This document shows, one piece after another, positions 8,337-18,665 of a stretch of DNA of 64,000 nt. Position numbers and translations under genes: made by a program. The DNA lies in the NCBI GenBank assembly GCA_949297215.1, contig CASFRV010000001.1:248001-312000 (forward strand), given 5' to 3'. Under the pieces are notes generated by a model that was not told where the DNA came from, made no database searches, and saw only the letters and a list, made by a program, of their open reading frames with translations. Source of the DNA: an uncultured Bacteroidales bacterium (GTDB lineage: Bacteria; Bacteroidota; Bacteroidia; Bacteroidales; Bacteroidaceae). How positions within the stretch are numbered: position 1 is the first letter of the stretch; each line of letters begins with the position of its first letter.

Positions 8337-9296
8337 ATGTTTGCAAAGATGAAACGGAAGATATTGCTCGCGCTCCTGCTCTGCGCACCCCTCGTGGCCG
8401 CGCAGGCGCAGGACGACGTCTACTTCGTCCCGTCGGACGAGACGGACAAGGCTGCCGAGGAGCCCGCTTTCGAGTCGACATACAGCAACGTCTTTGCCAC
8501 CGGCACCGACAACTGGGCCGAGGGCCGGGGCAACAACGGCTGGGACGTCGACCGCTACAACCGCCGCGGCGCCTGGGCCGACACGGCTGCCACCGACACC
8601 ACGGCCCTCTACGACGAAGCCGCCACCGACGACGCCGGCGGCAGCTGCACGGCCCGCCTCGTGCGCTTTCATGCACCCACGGTGGGCGTCGTCGTGAGCA
8701 GCCCCTACTATTACGACTATTTCGACGTGCTCTGCTGGTACGACCCCTGGTTCTACGACGCCTACTTCGGTTGGGGCTGGTATGGATGGGGATGGCGTCC
8801 CTATGCCTGGGGCGCCTGGTGGGGCGGATGGTACGACCCGTGGTGGGGCCCGTGGGGTCCCGGATGGGGCTGGGGCCCGGGCTGGGCCTGGTGGCCGCCT
8901 CATCATTGGCACCCCGCACCGCCTCCCGGATCGCTGCGCGGCCCCCATGGCGGCTTCGTACACTACGCCGGGCGCAACCAAGCCGTCACGCGGCCCTCGA
9001 CGCGATACGGCGGCCGCACGGGCGCCGGCGCAGTCGGCCCGAACCGCTACCGCCCCTCGACGCGTTACGGCAACGGCACGTCGGGGCGCACCTGGGGCAA
9101 CCGCCGTCCGGCCGGACAGCAGAACCGCCCGTCGCGCGGTGGCATCAACCAGCACCCCTCGAACGGCTATTCGCCCGGCCGCAGCTTCGCCTCGCCCTCG
9201 CGCGGCAGCGTGAGCCGGCCCTCGGGGCGTCCCTCGGGCGGAGGCTTCACGGGCGGAGCCCGCGGTGGCGGCCGCAGCTTCGGCGGGCGGCGCTGA
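8337..9296 (+). CDS. Exported tryptophan/glycine/tyrosine-rich protein of unknown function
   Basis: 319 residues. An N-terminal signal peptide (hydrophobic core 9-22, likely cleavage after AQA) is followed by DDVYFVPS and NGWDVDRYNRRG (67-78), motifs I have seen in other uncharacterised Bacteroidota exported proteins. Residues 123-191 are extreme in composition: 19 Trp between 134 and 191, interleaved with Gly, Tyr and Pro. Residues 197-319 are Gly/Arg/Ser/Pro-rich, basic and probably disordered. No enzyme motif is visible. Start 8337 (MFAKMKRK) or 8349 (MKRK) are both possible; the second gives a more ordinary signal peptide. The gene has its own strong promoter. It is probably periplasmic or surface-attached. 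Confidence 0.8.
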   Translation: MFAKMKRKILLALLLCAPLVAAQAQDDVYFVPSDETDKAAEEPAFESTYSNVFATGTDNWAEGRGNNGWDVDRYNRRGAWADTAATDTTALYDEAATDDAGGSCTARLVRFHAPTVGVVVSSPYYYDYFDVLCWYDPWFYDAYFGWGWYGWGWRPYAWGAWWGGWYDPWWGPWGPGWGWGPGWAWWPPHHWHPAPPPGSLRGPHGGFVHYAGRNQAVTRPSTRYGGRTGAGAVGPNRYRPSTRYGNGTSGRTWGNRRPAGQQNRPSRGGINQHPSNGYSPGRSFASPSRGSVSRPSGRPSGGGFTGGARGGGRSFGGRR

Positions 9297-9359
9297 CGGT
9301 GCACCTGCCGTGTGGCACGGGCCACATTTTCCCGAACGACTTAAAACAAGCAACACGCA

Positions 9360-10934
9360 ATGAAAACAAAAAGCATCCTGATGGCCGGCCTGATGGCCGC
9401 GGCTGCTGCGGCCCAGGCGCAGGATATATATAAGGTGGAGGCCGTCGCCGGCAGCGACCTGAACGGTACGGCCCGCTTTGTGGGCATGGGCGGCGCCATG
9501 GGTGCCCTGGGCGCCGACCTCTCCGTGATTGGCACCAACCCGGCCGGCATCGGCCTGTATCGCAGCAGCGACGTGGCCCTGTCGGCCTCGGCCCTCGTGC
9601 AGCCCGGCGCCGAGAGCTTCCACGACGTCGACAAGGCCCGGCCGTCGTTCGACCAAATGGGCTTTGTTTACGCCGCCAAAGTGAGGGGCGGCGCCCTGAG
9701 GTTTGTCAACTTCGGCTTCAACTATCACAAGAGCCGCAACTATAAAAACTACATCGGCACGGGCCCCGTCGCAACGGGCGGCCTCTCGCAGTCGATGCAG
9801 ATGATGGACCTGGCCTATACCGACCACTGGCTCGACCTCTACTATGACGAAGACCGCGCCATGACCACCCCGCTCACCTGCCTGGGCTACGACACGCAGA
9901 TGCTGCTGCCCACCTACGACGCCGAGGGCAACGTGACCGACTATACGCCCTGCGAGGCCGACGCCTACAACTACCGCCGCGTGCAATGGGGCGGCGTGCA
10001 GCAGTACGACTTCAACGTGGCCTTCAACGTGAAAGACCGCGTCTATGCCGGCCTCACCTTCGGCCTCTACAACGTGCGGATGCACAGCTTTACCGACTAC
10101 GGCGAGCTCCTGCCCGACGGCGCCGGCAACCAGTACGAATACTACATGCAAAACTACGAGCAGCTCACGGGCAACGGCTTCGACGTGAAGCTGGGCCTCA
10201 TCGTGCGCCCGTTTGCCCGCTCGCCCTTCCGCGTGGGCCTGAGCTTTGCCACGCCCACCTATTACAGCCTGACGGCCGACGCCTCGCTGTTCATGCACTC
10301 GCCCTTCCAGAGCGGCGACGTGCCCTACACCGAGAGCGCGGTCGACGTCGTGGGCAACGAGTACAACGTGCGCACGCCGTGGCGCCTGGGCGTGAGCGTG
10401 GCCACGACGGTGGGCTCGCGCGTGGCCCTCGACGCCGAGTATGAGCTGGCCAACTACCGCAAGTCGAACATCAGCTACCCCGACTATTACGACGACTGGG
10501 GCAGCGTGTACGAAGGCGAAACCGACTATGCCCTGCGCGAGGAAATAAAACGCTTCATGAAACCCGTACACACGTTCCGGGTGGGCGCCGAAGCCCGCGT
10601 GGCAAAAGGCACTTACCTGCGGGCCGGCTACAACTACGTTTCGGCTCCCTTTGAGAAGGACGCCTATCTGAACCTTTTCACGGCCAGCAGTTCGTATTTC
10701 TACCAGACAAACACCGACTACGTGAACCTGGGCGCCACCAACCGCTATACGGCCGGTCTGGGCTGGCGCGGAAAGCACTTCTACGTCGATGCAGCCTATC
10801 AGTTCCAAAAGCAGACGGGCGACCTCTACACCTTCCACCTGCCTGAGGCTGGCTCCGAGGCCAACCGCCTGGCAGCAACGCCGGTGGACCTGAAACGCCA
10901 CCAGCTGCTCTTCACCGTGGGCTACAAATTCTGA
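9360..10934 (+). CDS. Outer-membrane beta-barrel protein, OmpP1/FadL-like
   Basis: 524 residues with a signal peptide ending at AQAQ (about residue 20). The mature N-terminus, about residues 36-70, contains GTARFVGMGGAMGALGADLSV split by NPAGIGLYRSS, the pattern of the FadL/OmpP1 hydrophobic-substrate channels (asparagine-proline-alanine hatch region). The remainder alternates aromatic beta strands, and the C-terminus ends in LLFTVGYKF, a typical barrel terminal strand with final Phe. It may take up hydrophobic compounds; the ligand is unknown. It follows the Trp-rich gene by 63 bp, with only a weak hairpin near 9310-9330, so co-transcription is possible. A terminator follows at 10946-10976. 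Confidence 0.82.
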   Translation: MKTKSILMAGLMAAAAAAQAQDIYKVEAVAGSDLNGTARFVGMGGAMGALGADLSVIGTNPAGIGLYRSSDVALSASALVQPGAESFHDVDKARPSFDQMGFVYAAKVRGGALRFVNFGFNYHKSRNYKNYIGTGPVATGGLSQSMQMMDLAYTDHWLDLYYDEDRAMTTPLTCLGYDTQMLLPTYDAEGNVTDYTPCEADAYNYRRVQWGGVQQYDFNVAFNVKDRVYAGLTFGLYNVRMHSFTDYGELLPDGAGNQYEYYMQNYEQLTGNGFDVKLGLIVRPFARSPFRVGLSFATPTYYSLTADASLFMHSPFQSGDVPYTESAVDVVGNEYNVRTPWRLGVSVATTVGSRVALDAEYELANYRKSNISYPDYYDDWGSVYEGETDYALREEIKRFMKPVHTFRVGAEARVAKGTYLRAGYNYVSAPFEKDAYLNLFTASSSYFYQTNTDYVNLGATNRYTAGLGWRGKHFYVDAAYQFQKQTGDLYTFHLPEAGSEANRLAATPVDLKRHQLLFTVGYKF

Positions 10935-10945
10935 CGACCGACAGT

Positions 10946-10976
10946 GGCCCGGCTCAGCAAGGAGGCCGGGCCTTTT
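10946..10976 (+). terminator. Terminator after the OmpP1-like gene
   Basis: GGCCCGGC (10946-10953) pairs with GCCGGGCC (10965-10972), 11-nt loop, followed by TTTT. The META lipoprotein ATG is 24 bp further, so some read-through is probably used for that gene. Confidence 0.7.
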
Positions 10977-11000
10977 CATGAACATAAAAACAGACACGCA

Positions 11001-11768
11001 ATGAAACTCACCACAACAACGGCAGCCCTCACCCTGGCTGCCCTGACGCTCACCTCGTGCGCCTCGCGCCTCACGCTGACGGCCGACGAGCTGGCCGGCG
11101 AATGGACCGTGACGCGCCTGGACGGCGCGACGGTGGAGCCGGGCAACGACGTGCCCTATCTGGGCTTCGACAGCACACGCGTTTACGGCTTCACGGGCTG
11201 CAACCGCCTGACGGGCTCGCTGCCGGGCCGGAAGATAAAGCGCGGCGAGGTCGACTTCGGGCGCGTGGCCACGACGATGATGGCCTGCCCCGACAGCCGC
11301 TACGAACAGCCCTTCATGAACGCCCTGCGGCAGACGGAGCGCATGCTCCTCGCGGACGGGCAGCTCGTGATGGTCGGCGCCGACAGGCGCGAAGTGATGG
11401 CGCTCGAACGGCGCCCGTTTGCAGTGACCTCGCCCAACGGCACGTGGGACGTCGTCGAGCTGCGCGGCCAGGCCGTGACGCCGGGAGAAGACACGCCCTA
11501 TCTGACGATCGAGCTCAACCGTTTCCGCATATCGGGCTTCACGGGCTGCAACCGCATCACGGGCTCGCTGCGACCCGGCGAGATCGAGGGTGGAAATCCC
11601 GACTTCTCGAAGCTGGGCACCACGCGCATGGCCTGCCCCGACGACAAGTATGAAGAGCGCTTCATGCAGGCCCTGCGGGCCACCACTTCGCTCATGACAA
11701 GCGGACAGACCATGCTGCTGAAAGACGCCGGAGGGCAGACGCTCGTAAAGCTGAAGAAGCGTCAGTGA
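11001..11768 (+). CDS. Lipoprotein with two META (HslJ-like) domains
   Basis: 255-residue predicted outer-membrane or periplasmic lipoprotein: hydrophobic leader followed by lipobox LTSC with Cys20 as acylation site. Two copies of a META/HslJ domain (DUF306) follow, about residues 30-137 and 146-253. The copies retain the same landmarks: FTGCNRLTGSL (64-74) versus FTGCNRITGSL (180-190), and MACPDSRYEQPFMNALR versus MACPDDKYEERFMQALR. This shows an internal duplication. HslJ-type proteins are linked to stress or antibiotic tolerance in other bacteria, but no activity is established. The start is ATG 11001, because the leader begins there. Confidence 0.88.
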   Translation: MKLTTTTAALTLAALTLTSCASRLTLTADELAGEWTVTRLDGATVEPGNDVPYLGFDSTRVYGFTGCNRLTGSLPGRKIKRGEVDFGRVATTMMACPDSRYEQPFMNALRQTERMLLADGQLVMVGADRREVMALERRPFAVTSPNGTWDVVELRGQAVTPGEDTPYLTIELNRFRISGFTGCNRITGSLRPGEIEGGNPDFSKLGTTRMACPDDKYEERFMQALRATTSLMTSGQTMLLKDAGGQTLVKLKKRQ

Positions 11769-11781
11769 GCTAATATTCCGC

Positions 11782-11827
11782 GAGTTGCCGCCCGGCCGGG
11801 ACGGCAACTCTCTTTTTACGGGGTTTG
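11782..11827 (+). terminator. Terminator after the META lipoprotein
   Basis: GAGTTGCCG (11782-11790) pairs with CGGCAACTC (11812-11820); the inner part is also GC-rich and a T-rich tail (TCTTTTT) follows. Confidence 0.8.
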
Positions 11828-11855
11828 CGCGGGCGGCGTTTTTTCGCTACCTTTG
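11824..11855 (+). promoter_or_regulatory. Promoter for the first ABC-F gene
   Basis: TTTG (11824-11827) and TACCTTTG (11848-11855) with a 20-bp spacer; 34 bp from the -7 element to the ATG at 11890. Confidence 0.75.
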
Positions 11856-11874
11856 CACCCCGGAAGAAAAATAA

Positions 11875-13512
<1,638 letters not shown>

Positions 13513-13537
13513 CTTTGGTACGCTTTTTGTTGAAAAC

Positions 13538-13587
13538 AAAGAGGCGGCCGGACAGTGGCTGAAAGCTGCGCTCCGGGCCGCTTCTTT
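13538..13587 (+). terminator. Probable terminator between ABC-F and grpE
   Basis: AAAGAGGCGGCCGG (13538-13551) pairs with the segment 13573-13587 with one mismatch and one bulge; the right arm ends in CTTCTTT and is followed by AAGCTTTT. Confidence 0.5.
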
Positions 13588-13614
13588 AAGCTTTTGGATA
13601 AAAACATAGCAATT

Positions 13615-14172
13615 ATGGCAGACGAAAAATACGAGAAGACAGAAGACGTGCAGCAGACGGAAGAGGCTGCTGCCGAAGCTCAAAACCCGACTGAGGCCGA
13701 GACGACGGAAAAAACCGATGCCGAAAAACTGGCAGAGGCCGAGGAGGAAATAGCCCGCCTGAAAGACCGCTATCTGCGGCAGGCCGCCGAATTTGACAAC
13801 TTCCGCAAGCGCACGCTGAAGGAAAAGAGCGAACTGCTGCTCAACGGTGGCGAAAAGGTGATTGCCAGCCTGCTGCCCGTGCTCGACGATTTGGAGCGCG
13901 CCATGGACAACATGGAAAAAAGCACCGACGTGGCAACGCTGCGCGAGGGCGTGGAGCTGATCGTCTCGAAGCTGCAGAAAACGCTGGCTACCCACGGATT
14001 GAAAAAAATCGAGACCGAAGGAAAGGATTTCGACACCGATTTTCACGAGGCTGTGGCCTTGGTGCCCGCCGACGAAGAAGCCAAGAAAAACAAAATCATC
14101 GACTGCGTGCAGGCGGGATATATGCTCAACGAAAAGGTGATACGCCACTCGAAGGTGGTTGTAGGTCAGTAA
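13615..14172 (+). CDS. grpE: GrpE nucleotide-exchange factor
   Basis: 185-residue co-chaperone that releases ADP from DnaK. The first 40 residues are acidic and low in complexity, then a long helical coiled coil (about 38-95, with [14 protein letters not shown]) and the C-terminal beta domain containing [13 protein letters not shown] and [15 protein letters not shown]-like sequence (here [15 protein letters not shown]). The start is ATG 13615; the frame is open further up but that stretch overlaps the hairpin at 13538-13587. dnaJ begins 10 bp after the stop. dnaK is not in the window, so grpE-dnaJ are separated from it here. Confidence 0.97.
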   Translation: MADEKYEKTEDVQQTEEAAAEAQNPTEAETTEKTDAEKLAEAEEEIARLKDRYLRQAAEFDNFRKRTLKEKSELLLNGGEKVIASLLPVLDDLERAMDNMEKSTDVATLREGVELIVSKLQKTLATHGLKKIETEGKDFDTDFHEAVALVPADEEAKKNKIIDCVQAGYMLNEKVIRHSKVVVGQ

Positions 14173-14182
14173 AAAGCAGATC

Positions 14183-15340
14183 ATGGCAGAAGAAACAGAC
14201 TATTACAAGATACTGGGCGTTGAGCGGACGGCTACGGCCGACGAGATAAAGCGCGCCTATAAGAAGGTGGCCATCAAATACCACCCCGACCGCAACCCCG
14301 GCGACAAGGAAGCCGAGGAAAAGTTTAAGCAAGCCGCCCAGGCCTACGACGTGTTGCGCGACCCCGACAAGCGGGCCCGCTACGACCAGTTTGGCGCCGC
14401 CGGCGTGGACGGTGCGGGCGGCTTCGGCGGTTTCGGCGGCCAGGGCATGGACTTTGGCGACATCTTCTCGCGGTTCAGCGACATCTTCGGCGACATGGGC
14501 GGCTTCGGCGGTTTCGGCGGAGGCGGCCGGCGACAGACGCGCCAGTATAAAGGCGGCGACCTGCGCCTGAAAGTGAAGCTTTCGCTGGCAGAAATCGCCA
14601 CCGGCGTGACGAAAAAGTTTAAGGTGAGAAAGCATATCACCTGTTCCGCCTGCTATGGCACGGGCTGCGAGCACGGAGCCGCGCCCGAGACGTGTCCGAC
14701 GTGTCACGGGTCGGGATATGTGGTGCGTACGCAGCGGAGCTTTCTCGGCATGGTGCAGACGCAGGCCCCTTGCCCCGACTGTCACGGCGAGGGAACGGTG
14801 GTCAAAAACAAATGTCAGGCATGCGGCGGTGACGGCGTGGTGAGCGGCGAGGAAATCGTTGAGATCAACATCCCCGCAGGCGTGGCCGAAGGCATGGTTG
14901 TGAACGTGCCCGGAAAGGGAAATGCCGGGAAACACAACGGCATCCCCGGCGACATACAGGTGCTCATCGAGGAAGAGCCGCATCCCGACCTGATACGCGA
15001 CGAGAACGACCTGGTGTACAACCTGCTGCTCACCATACCGCAGGCAGCTTTGGGCGACACGGTGGACGTGCCCACGATAGACGGGAAAGCCCGCATCAAA
15101 ATTGAACCCGGCACGCAGCCCGGAACGACCCTGCGCCTGCGCGGCAAAGGTTTGCCGGCCGTAAAAGGCTATGGCTACGGCAAGGGCGACATCGTGGTGA
15201 ACGTAAGCGTCTATATCCCCGAAAATCTCTCGCGCGAGGAGAAGCATATCTTCGAAAAGATGAGAGAAAGCGAAAATCTCCACGGGAGCGAGTCGATTAA
15301 GGACAAAATCTTTAAGAAATTCCGCGCTTATTTTGAATAG
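14183..15340 (+). CDS. dnaJ: DnaJ chaperone (type I J-protein)
   Basis: 385-residue co-chaperone stimulating DnaK ATPase. Domain order: J domain with HPD at 34-36; Gly/Phe-rich region at about 72-115, longer and more repetitive than usual; cysteine-rich zinc domain with four CxxCxGxG motifs at 154-161, 171-178, 197-204 and 211-218; then the two beta-barrel substrate domains ([12 protein letters not shown]). All zinc cysteines are present. folC starts at the base immediately after the stop codon, so the two are cotranscribed with grpE. Confidence 0.98.
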   Translation: MAEETDYYKILGVERTATADEIKRAYKKVAIKYHPDRNPGDKEAEEKFKQAAQAYDVLRDPDKRARYDQFGAAGVDGAGGFGGFGGQGMDFGDIFSRFSDIFGDMGGFGGFGGGGRRQTRQYKGGDLRLKVKLSLAEIATGVTKKFKVRKHITCSACYGTGCEHGAAPETCPTCHGSGYVVRTQRSFLGMVQTQAPCPDCHGEGTVVKNKCQACGGDGVVSGEEIVEINIPAGVAEGMVVNVPGKGNAGKHNGIPGDIQVLIEEEPHPDLIRDENDLVYNLLLTIPQAALGDTVDVPTIDGKARIKIEPGTQPGTTLRLRGKGLPAVKGYGYGKGDIVVNVSVYIPENLSREEKHIFEKMRESENLHGSESIKDKIFKKFRAYFE

Positions 15341-16660
15341 ATGACCTATCAGGAAGCCGTCCGATACCTTTACGAAAGCGCGCCCCTCTTTCAAAACGTG
15401 GGCAAGGCCGCTTATAAGGAAGGTTTGGAGAACACCTATCTGCTGGATGCCCATTTCGGCCATCCGCACCGTAAGTATAAGACAATTCATGTGGCAGGAA
15501 CCAATGGAAAAGGTTCCTGCTCGCATACTATAGCAGCCGTCTTGCAGGCGGCAGGATACAGCGTAGGCCTTTACACCTCGCCCCACCTGCTCGATTTCCG
15601 CGAGCGGATACGCGTGAACGGCCGGAAAATCCCCGAAGCGCGCGTCGTGGAGTTTGTGGAGCGCGAGCGGGCTTTTTTTGAACCCCTGCACCCTTCGTTT
15701 TTCGAGCTGACCACGGCTTTGGCTTTCACCTATTTTGCCGAAGCCGGCGTCGACGTGGCCGTAGTGGAGGTGGGCCTTGGTGGACGCCTCGACTGCACGA
15801 ACATCCTCACGCCGGTGCTTTCCGTCATCACCAACATCAGCCTGGACCACACGCAGTTTCTGGGCTCCACCCTGGCGCAGATTGCCGCGGAAAAGGCCGG
15901 TATCATCAAGCCCGGCGTGCCCGTGGTCATCGGCGAGGAGCAAAGCGAGACAATGCCCGTTTTCCGCGCCGTGGCTTCCCGCCAGCGGGCGCCTCTCTTT
16001 TCGGCTGAGGAGGAGGCCCGGGCTGCCTCTTTCGAGGCGGAGCCGACGGACGACGGGCGCATGGCCTACCGCACGGCGCAGTATGGGACGTTCTACGGCG
16101 AACTGGCCGGGACGTATCAGGTGCGCAATGCAAAAACCATCCTTTCGGCCATTGCACACGTGCAGAAGCATTTTTACGTAAACCGCTACCACGTGGCCAA
16201 GGGCTTTGCCGGCGTATGCGAGCAGACGGGGCTGATGGGGCGCTGGCAGGTCGTGGCGCGGCAGCCCATGGTGGTATGCGACACCGGGCACAACGCCGGC
16301 GGCTGGGCCTATCTCGCGCAGCAGCTCTCTGACGTGCCGTGCCGGACGCGCCACATCGTTTTCGGCATATGCGAGGACAAGGACGTCGACGCCGTGCTCT
16401 CGCTTCTGCCCCGCGATGCCGTCTATTATTTTGCCCCGTCTTCGGTGCGTCGCGCCATGCCGGCGGAACACCTGGCGGAGCTCGCCATCAGGCGTGGCCT
16501 GATAGGCATACCGTTTCCCAACGTGGCCTCGGCCTTTGAGGCAGCCCGTGCCGTGGCCGCGCCCGACGACCTGATATACGTCGGGGGCAGCAGCTTCGTC
16601 GTGGCCGACTTTCTCAAAGCCCGTGCCGAAGGCATTTTCGCGGCGTTTGCCGAAGAATAA
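15341..16660 (+). CDS. folC: Folylpolyglutamate/dihydrofolate synthase
   Basis: 439-residue ATP-dependent ligase of the Mur ligase superfamily. It adds glutamate to dihydropteroate and/or to tetrahydrofolate, keeping folates in the cell. Seen: P-loop VAGTNGKGSCSH (GTNGKGS at 53-59), the family signature region YTSPHLLDFRERI, VEVGLGGRLDCTN and the late motif CDTGHNAGGW. The ATG directly abuts the dnaJ stop. Whether it has one or both activities cannot be read from sequence; bifunctionality is common when only one copy exists. Product use links to glyA at 3-4 kb. Confidence 0.95.
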   Translation: MTYQEAVRYLYESAPLFQNVGKAAYKEGLENTYLLDAHFGHPHRKYKTIHVAGTNGKGSCSHTIAAVLQAAGYSVGLYTSPHLLDFRERIRVNGRKIPEARVVEFVERERAFFEPLHPSFFELTTALAFTYFAEAGVDVAVVEVGLGGRLDCTNILTPVLSVITNISLDHTQFLGSTLAQIAAEKAGIIKPGVPVVIGEEQSETMPVFRAVASRQRAPLFSAEEEARAASFEAEPTDDGRMAYRTAQYGTFYGELAGTYQVRNAKTILSAIAHVQKHFYVNRYHVAKGFAGVCEQTGLMGRWQVVARQPMVVCDTGHNAGGWAYLAQQLSDVPCRTRHIVFGICEDKDVDAVLSLLPRDAVYYFAPSSVRRAMPAEHLAELAIRRGLIGIPFPNVASAFEAARAVAAPDDLIYVGGSSFVVADFLKARAEGIFAAFAEE

Positions 16661-16678
16661 CCCATTAGCGATACCATC

Positions 16679-18646
16679 GTGATTTCCGTAGAACATCTGA
16701 AAGTAGAATTTGCAGCCCGCCCGCTTTTCGACGACGCCACCTTCGTCATCAACAAAAAGGAGCGCATTGCCCTTGTCGGCAAAAACGGTGCGGGAAAATC
16801 GACCTTATTGAAAATACTTGCCGGCCTGCAACAGCCCACCTCGGGCACCGTTGCCGTGCAGCGCGACGTGAGCATCGGCTACCTGCCGCAGGTGATGGTG
16901 CTCAGCGACGAGCACACGGTGATGGAGGAGGCCGAAAAAGCCTTCGACCACATCAGCGAGCTGCAGGCGCATATAGAGAAGCTCAACGACGAGCTCGCCA
17001 CGCGCACCGACTATGACACGCCGGCCTACATGGAGCTCGTTGAGCGCTTCACGCGCGAGAGCGACCGCTTTGCCATGATGGGCGGTGCCAACTATCGGGC
17101 AGAGATGGAGCGCACCTTGCTCGGCCTCGGTTTCGTGCGGACTGATTTCGACCGGCCCACGAGCGAATTTTCGGGAGGCTGGCGCATGCGTATCGAACTG
17201 GCCAAGCTCCTGCTGCGACGTCCCGACGTATTGCTGCTCGACGAGCCGACCAACCATCTTGACATCGAGAGCATCCGCTGGCTCGAAAGCTTTCTGGCCC
17301 GCAGCCCGGGTGCCGTTGTGCTCGTCAGCCACGACAGGGCGTTTATCAATAATGTGACCAACCGTACGCTCGAAATATCCTGCGGCCGCATCTACGATTA
17401 TCGCGTCAAGTACGACGAGTACATCAAGCTGCGGGCCGAGCGCCGCGAGCAGCAGCTGCGTGCCTACGAAAACCAGCAGAAGGAAATTGCCGACATCAAG
17501 GACTTCATTGAGCGCTTCCGCTATAAACCCACTAAGGCCGTGCAGGTGCAGAGCCGCATCAAGCAGTTGGAGAAAATCGTCCCCATCGAGGTCGACGAGG
17601 TGGACAACGCCACGCTCCACTTGAAGTTTCCACCCTGCCTGCGTTCGGGCGACTATCCGCTCGTCTGCGAGAACCTGTCGAAACACTACGGCGATCATTG
17701 CGTCTTCGCCGGCGTGGACCTCACCATGAAGCGCGGAGAGAAGGTTGCCTTCGTCGGAAAGAATGGAGAAGGCAAGTCGACGCTGGTGAAGTGCATCATG
17801 GGCGAAATACCCTACGAGGGTACGCTCCGCCTCGGGCATAACGTGCAGATGGGCTACTATGCGCAAAACCAGGCCCAGCTGCTCGACGGCGAGCTCACCG
17901 TGTTCGACACGATCGACCGCGTGGCCAAGGGCGACATCCGCCTGAAAATACGCGACATACTGGGAGCCTTCATGTTTGGCGGCGAGGCTTCGGACAAGAA
18001 GGTCAAGGTGCTCTCCGGCGGAGAGCGCAGCCGCCTGGCTATGATACGGCTCCTGCTCGAGCCGGTCAATTTCCTGGTGCTCGACGAGCCTACCAACCAC
18101 CTCGACATGCGCACGAAAGACGTTTTGAAGGAAGCCATCCGCGCTTTCGACGGAACGGTCATCGTCGTGTCGCACGACCGCGACTTTCTGGACGGACTTG
18201 TCGACAAGGTCTACGAGTTTGGCGGCGGTCGCGTGAGGGAGCACCTCGGCGGCATCTACGACTTTTTGCAGAAAAAGCAGATTGAAAACCTCGACGAGCT
18301 TCATCTGGCCCCGTCGTCGCCGGCAGCCCCGGTGGCAGCCGCCGACGAGCCATCGCAGGGGAAGCTCAGCTACGAGCAGCAGAAAGAGCAGGCCCGCCGC
18401 CTGCGCAAGGCCGAGAAGGTCGTGGCCGAGAAGGAACGGCAGATTGCCGACCTCGAACAGCAGGTGGCCGGGCTCGAAGCGCGCATGGCCACGCCCGAGG
18501 GCGCTGCCGACGTCTCGCTCTTCGAAACCCACGGCCGCCTGCAAAAGGCGCTCGATGCGGCCATGGAAGAGTGGGAAGAGGCGTCCGAAGCGCTCGATGC
18601 GCTGAAAGCTCCTGCCGCACCGGCTGCGGCAAACAAAGGAAAATGA
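16679..18646 (+). CDS. ABC-F protein (Uup/ABCF3-like), two active cassettes
   Basis: 655-residue cytosolic ABC-F ATPase. Both cassettes look competent: Walker A GKNGAGKST (34-42) and GKNGEGKST (360-368); signatures FSGGW (164-168) and LSGGE (445-449); Walker B motifs [11 protein letters not shown] and LVLDEPTNHLD. A charged linker lies between them and a C-terminal coiled coil (about 545-655, with PAAPVAAADE linker) matches the ABC_tran_CTD of Uup-type proteins, which contact DNA or the ribosome. The start appears to be GTG 16679, 18 bp after folC, because the conserved ISVEHLKVEF begins right there and no ATG is nearby. It is paralogous to the gene at 11890 but clearly a different subfamily. 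Confidence 0.93.
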   Translation: MISVEHLKVEFAARPLFDDATFVINKKERIALVGKNGAGKSTLLKILAGLQQPTSGTVAVQRDVSIGYLPQVMVLSDEHTVMEEAEKAFDHISELQAHIEKLNDELATRTDYDTPAYMELVERFTRESDRFAMMGGANYRAEMERTLLGLGFVRTDFDRPTSEFSGGWRMRIELAKLLLRRPDVLLLDEPTNHLDIESIRWLESFLARSPGAVVLVSHDRAFINNVTNRTLEISCGRIYDYRVKYDEYIKLRAERREQQLRAYENQQKEIADIKDFIERFRYKPTKAVQVQSRIKQLEKIVPIEVDEVDNATLHLKFPPCLRSGDYPLVCENLSKHYGDHCVFAGVDLTMKRGEKVAFVGKNGEGKSTLVKCIMGEIPYEGTLRLGHNVQMGYYAQNQAQLLDGELTVFDTIDRVAKGDIRLKIRDILGAFMFGGEASDKKVKVLSGGERSRLAMIRLLLEPVNFLVLDEPTNHLDMRTKDVLKEAIRAFDGTVIVVSHDRDFLDGLVDKVYEFGGGRVREHLGGIYDFLQKKQIENLDELHLAPSSPAAPVAAADEPSQGKLSYEQQKEQARRLRKAEKVVAEKERQIADLEQQVAGLEARMATPEGAADVSLFETHGRLQKALDAAMEEWEEASEALDALKAPAAPAAANKGK

Positions 18647-18665
18647 GTTTTAAAGCAAACGTAAT

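Noticed and set aside
8256-11807. A very long antisense open frame (about 1,180 codons) opposite the Trp-rich, FadL-like and META genes.
   Set aside because: It is a by-product of high GC and codon bias in real plus-strand genes; it crosses three promoters and two terminators and has repetitive, composition-driven sequence.
14126-16696. A long minus-strand open frame (about 850 codons) opposite dnaJ-folC.
   Set aside because: dnaJ and folC are certain on the plus strand; the antisense translation matches no family I recognise.
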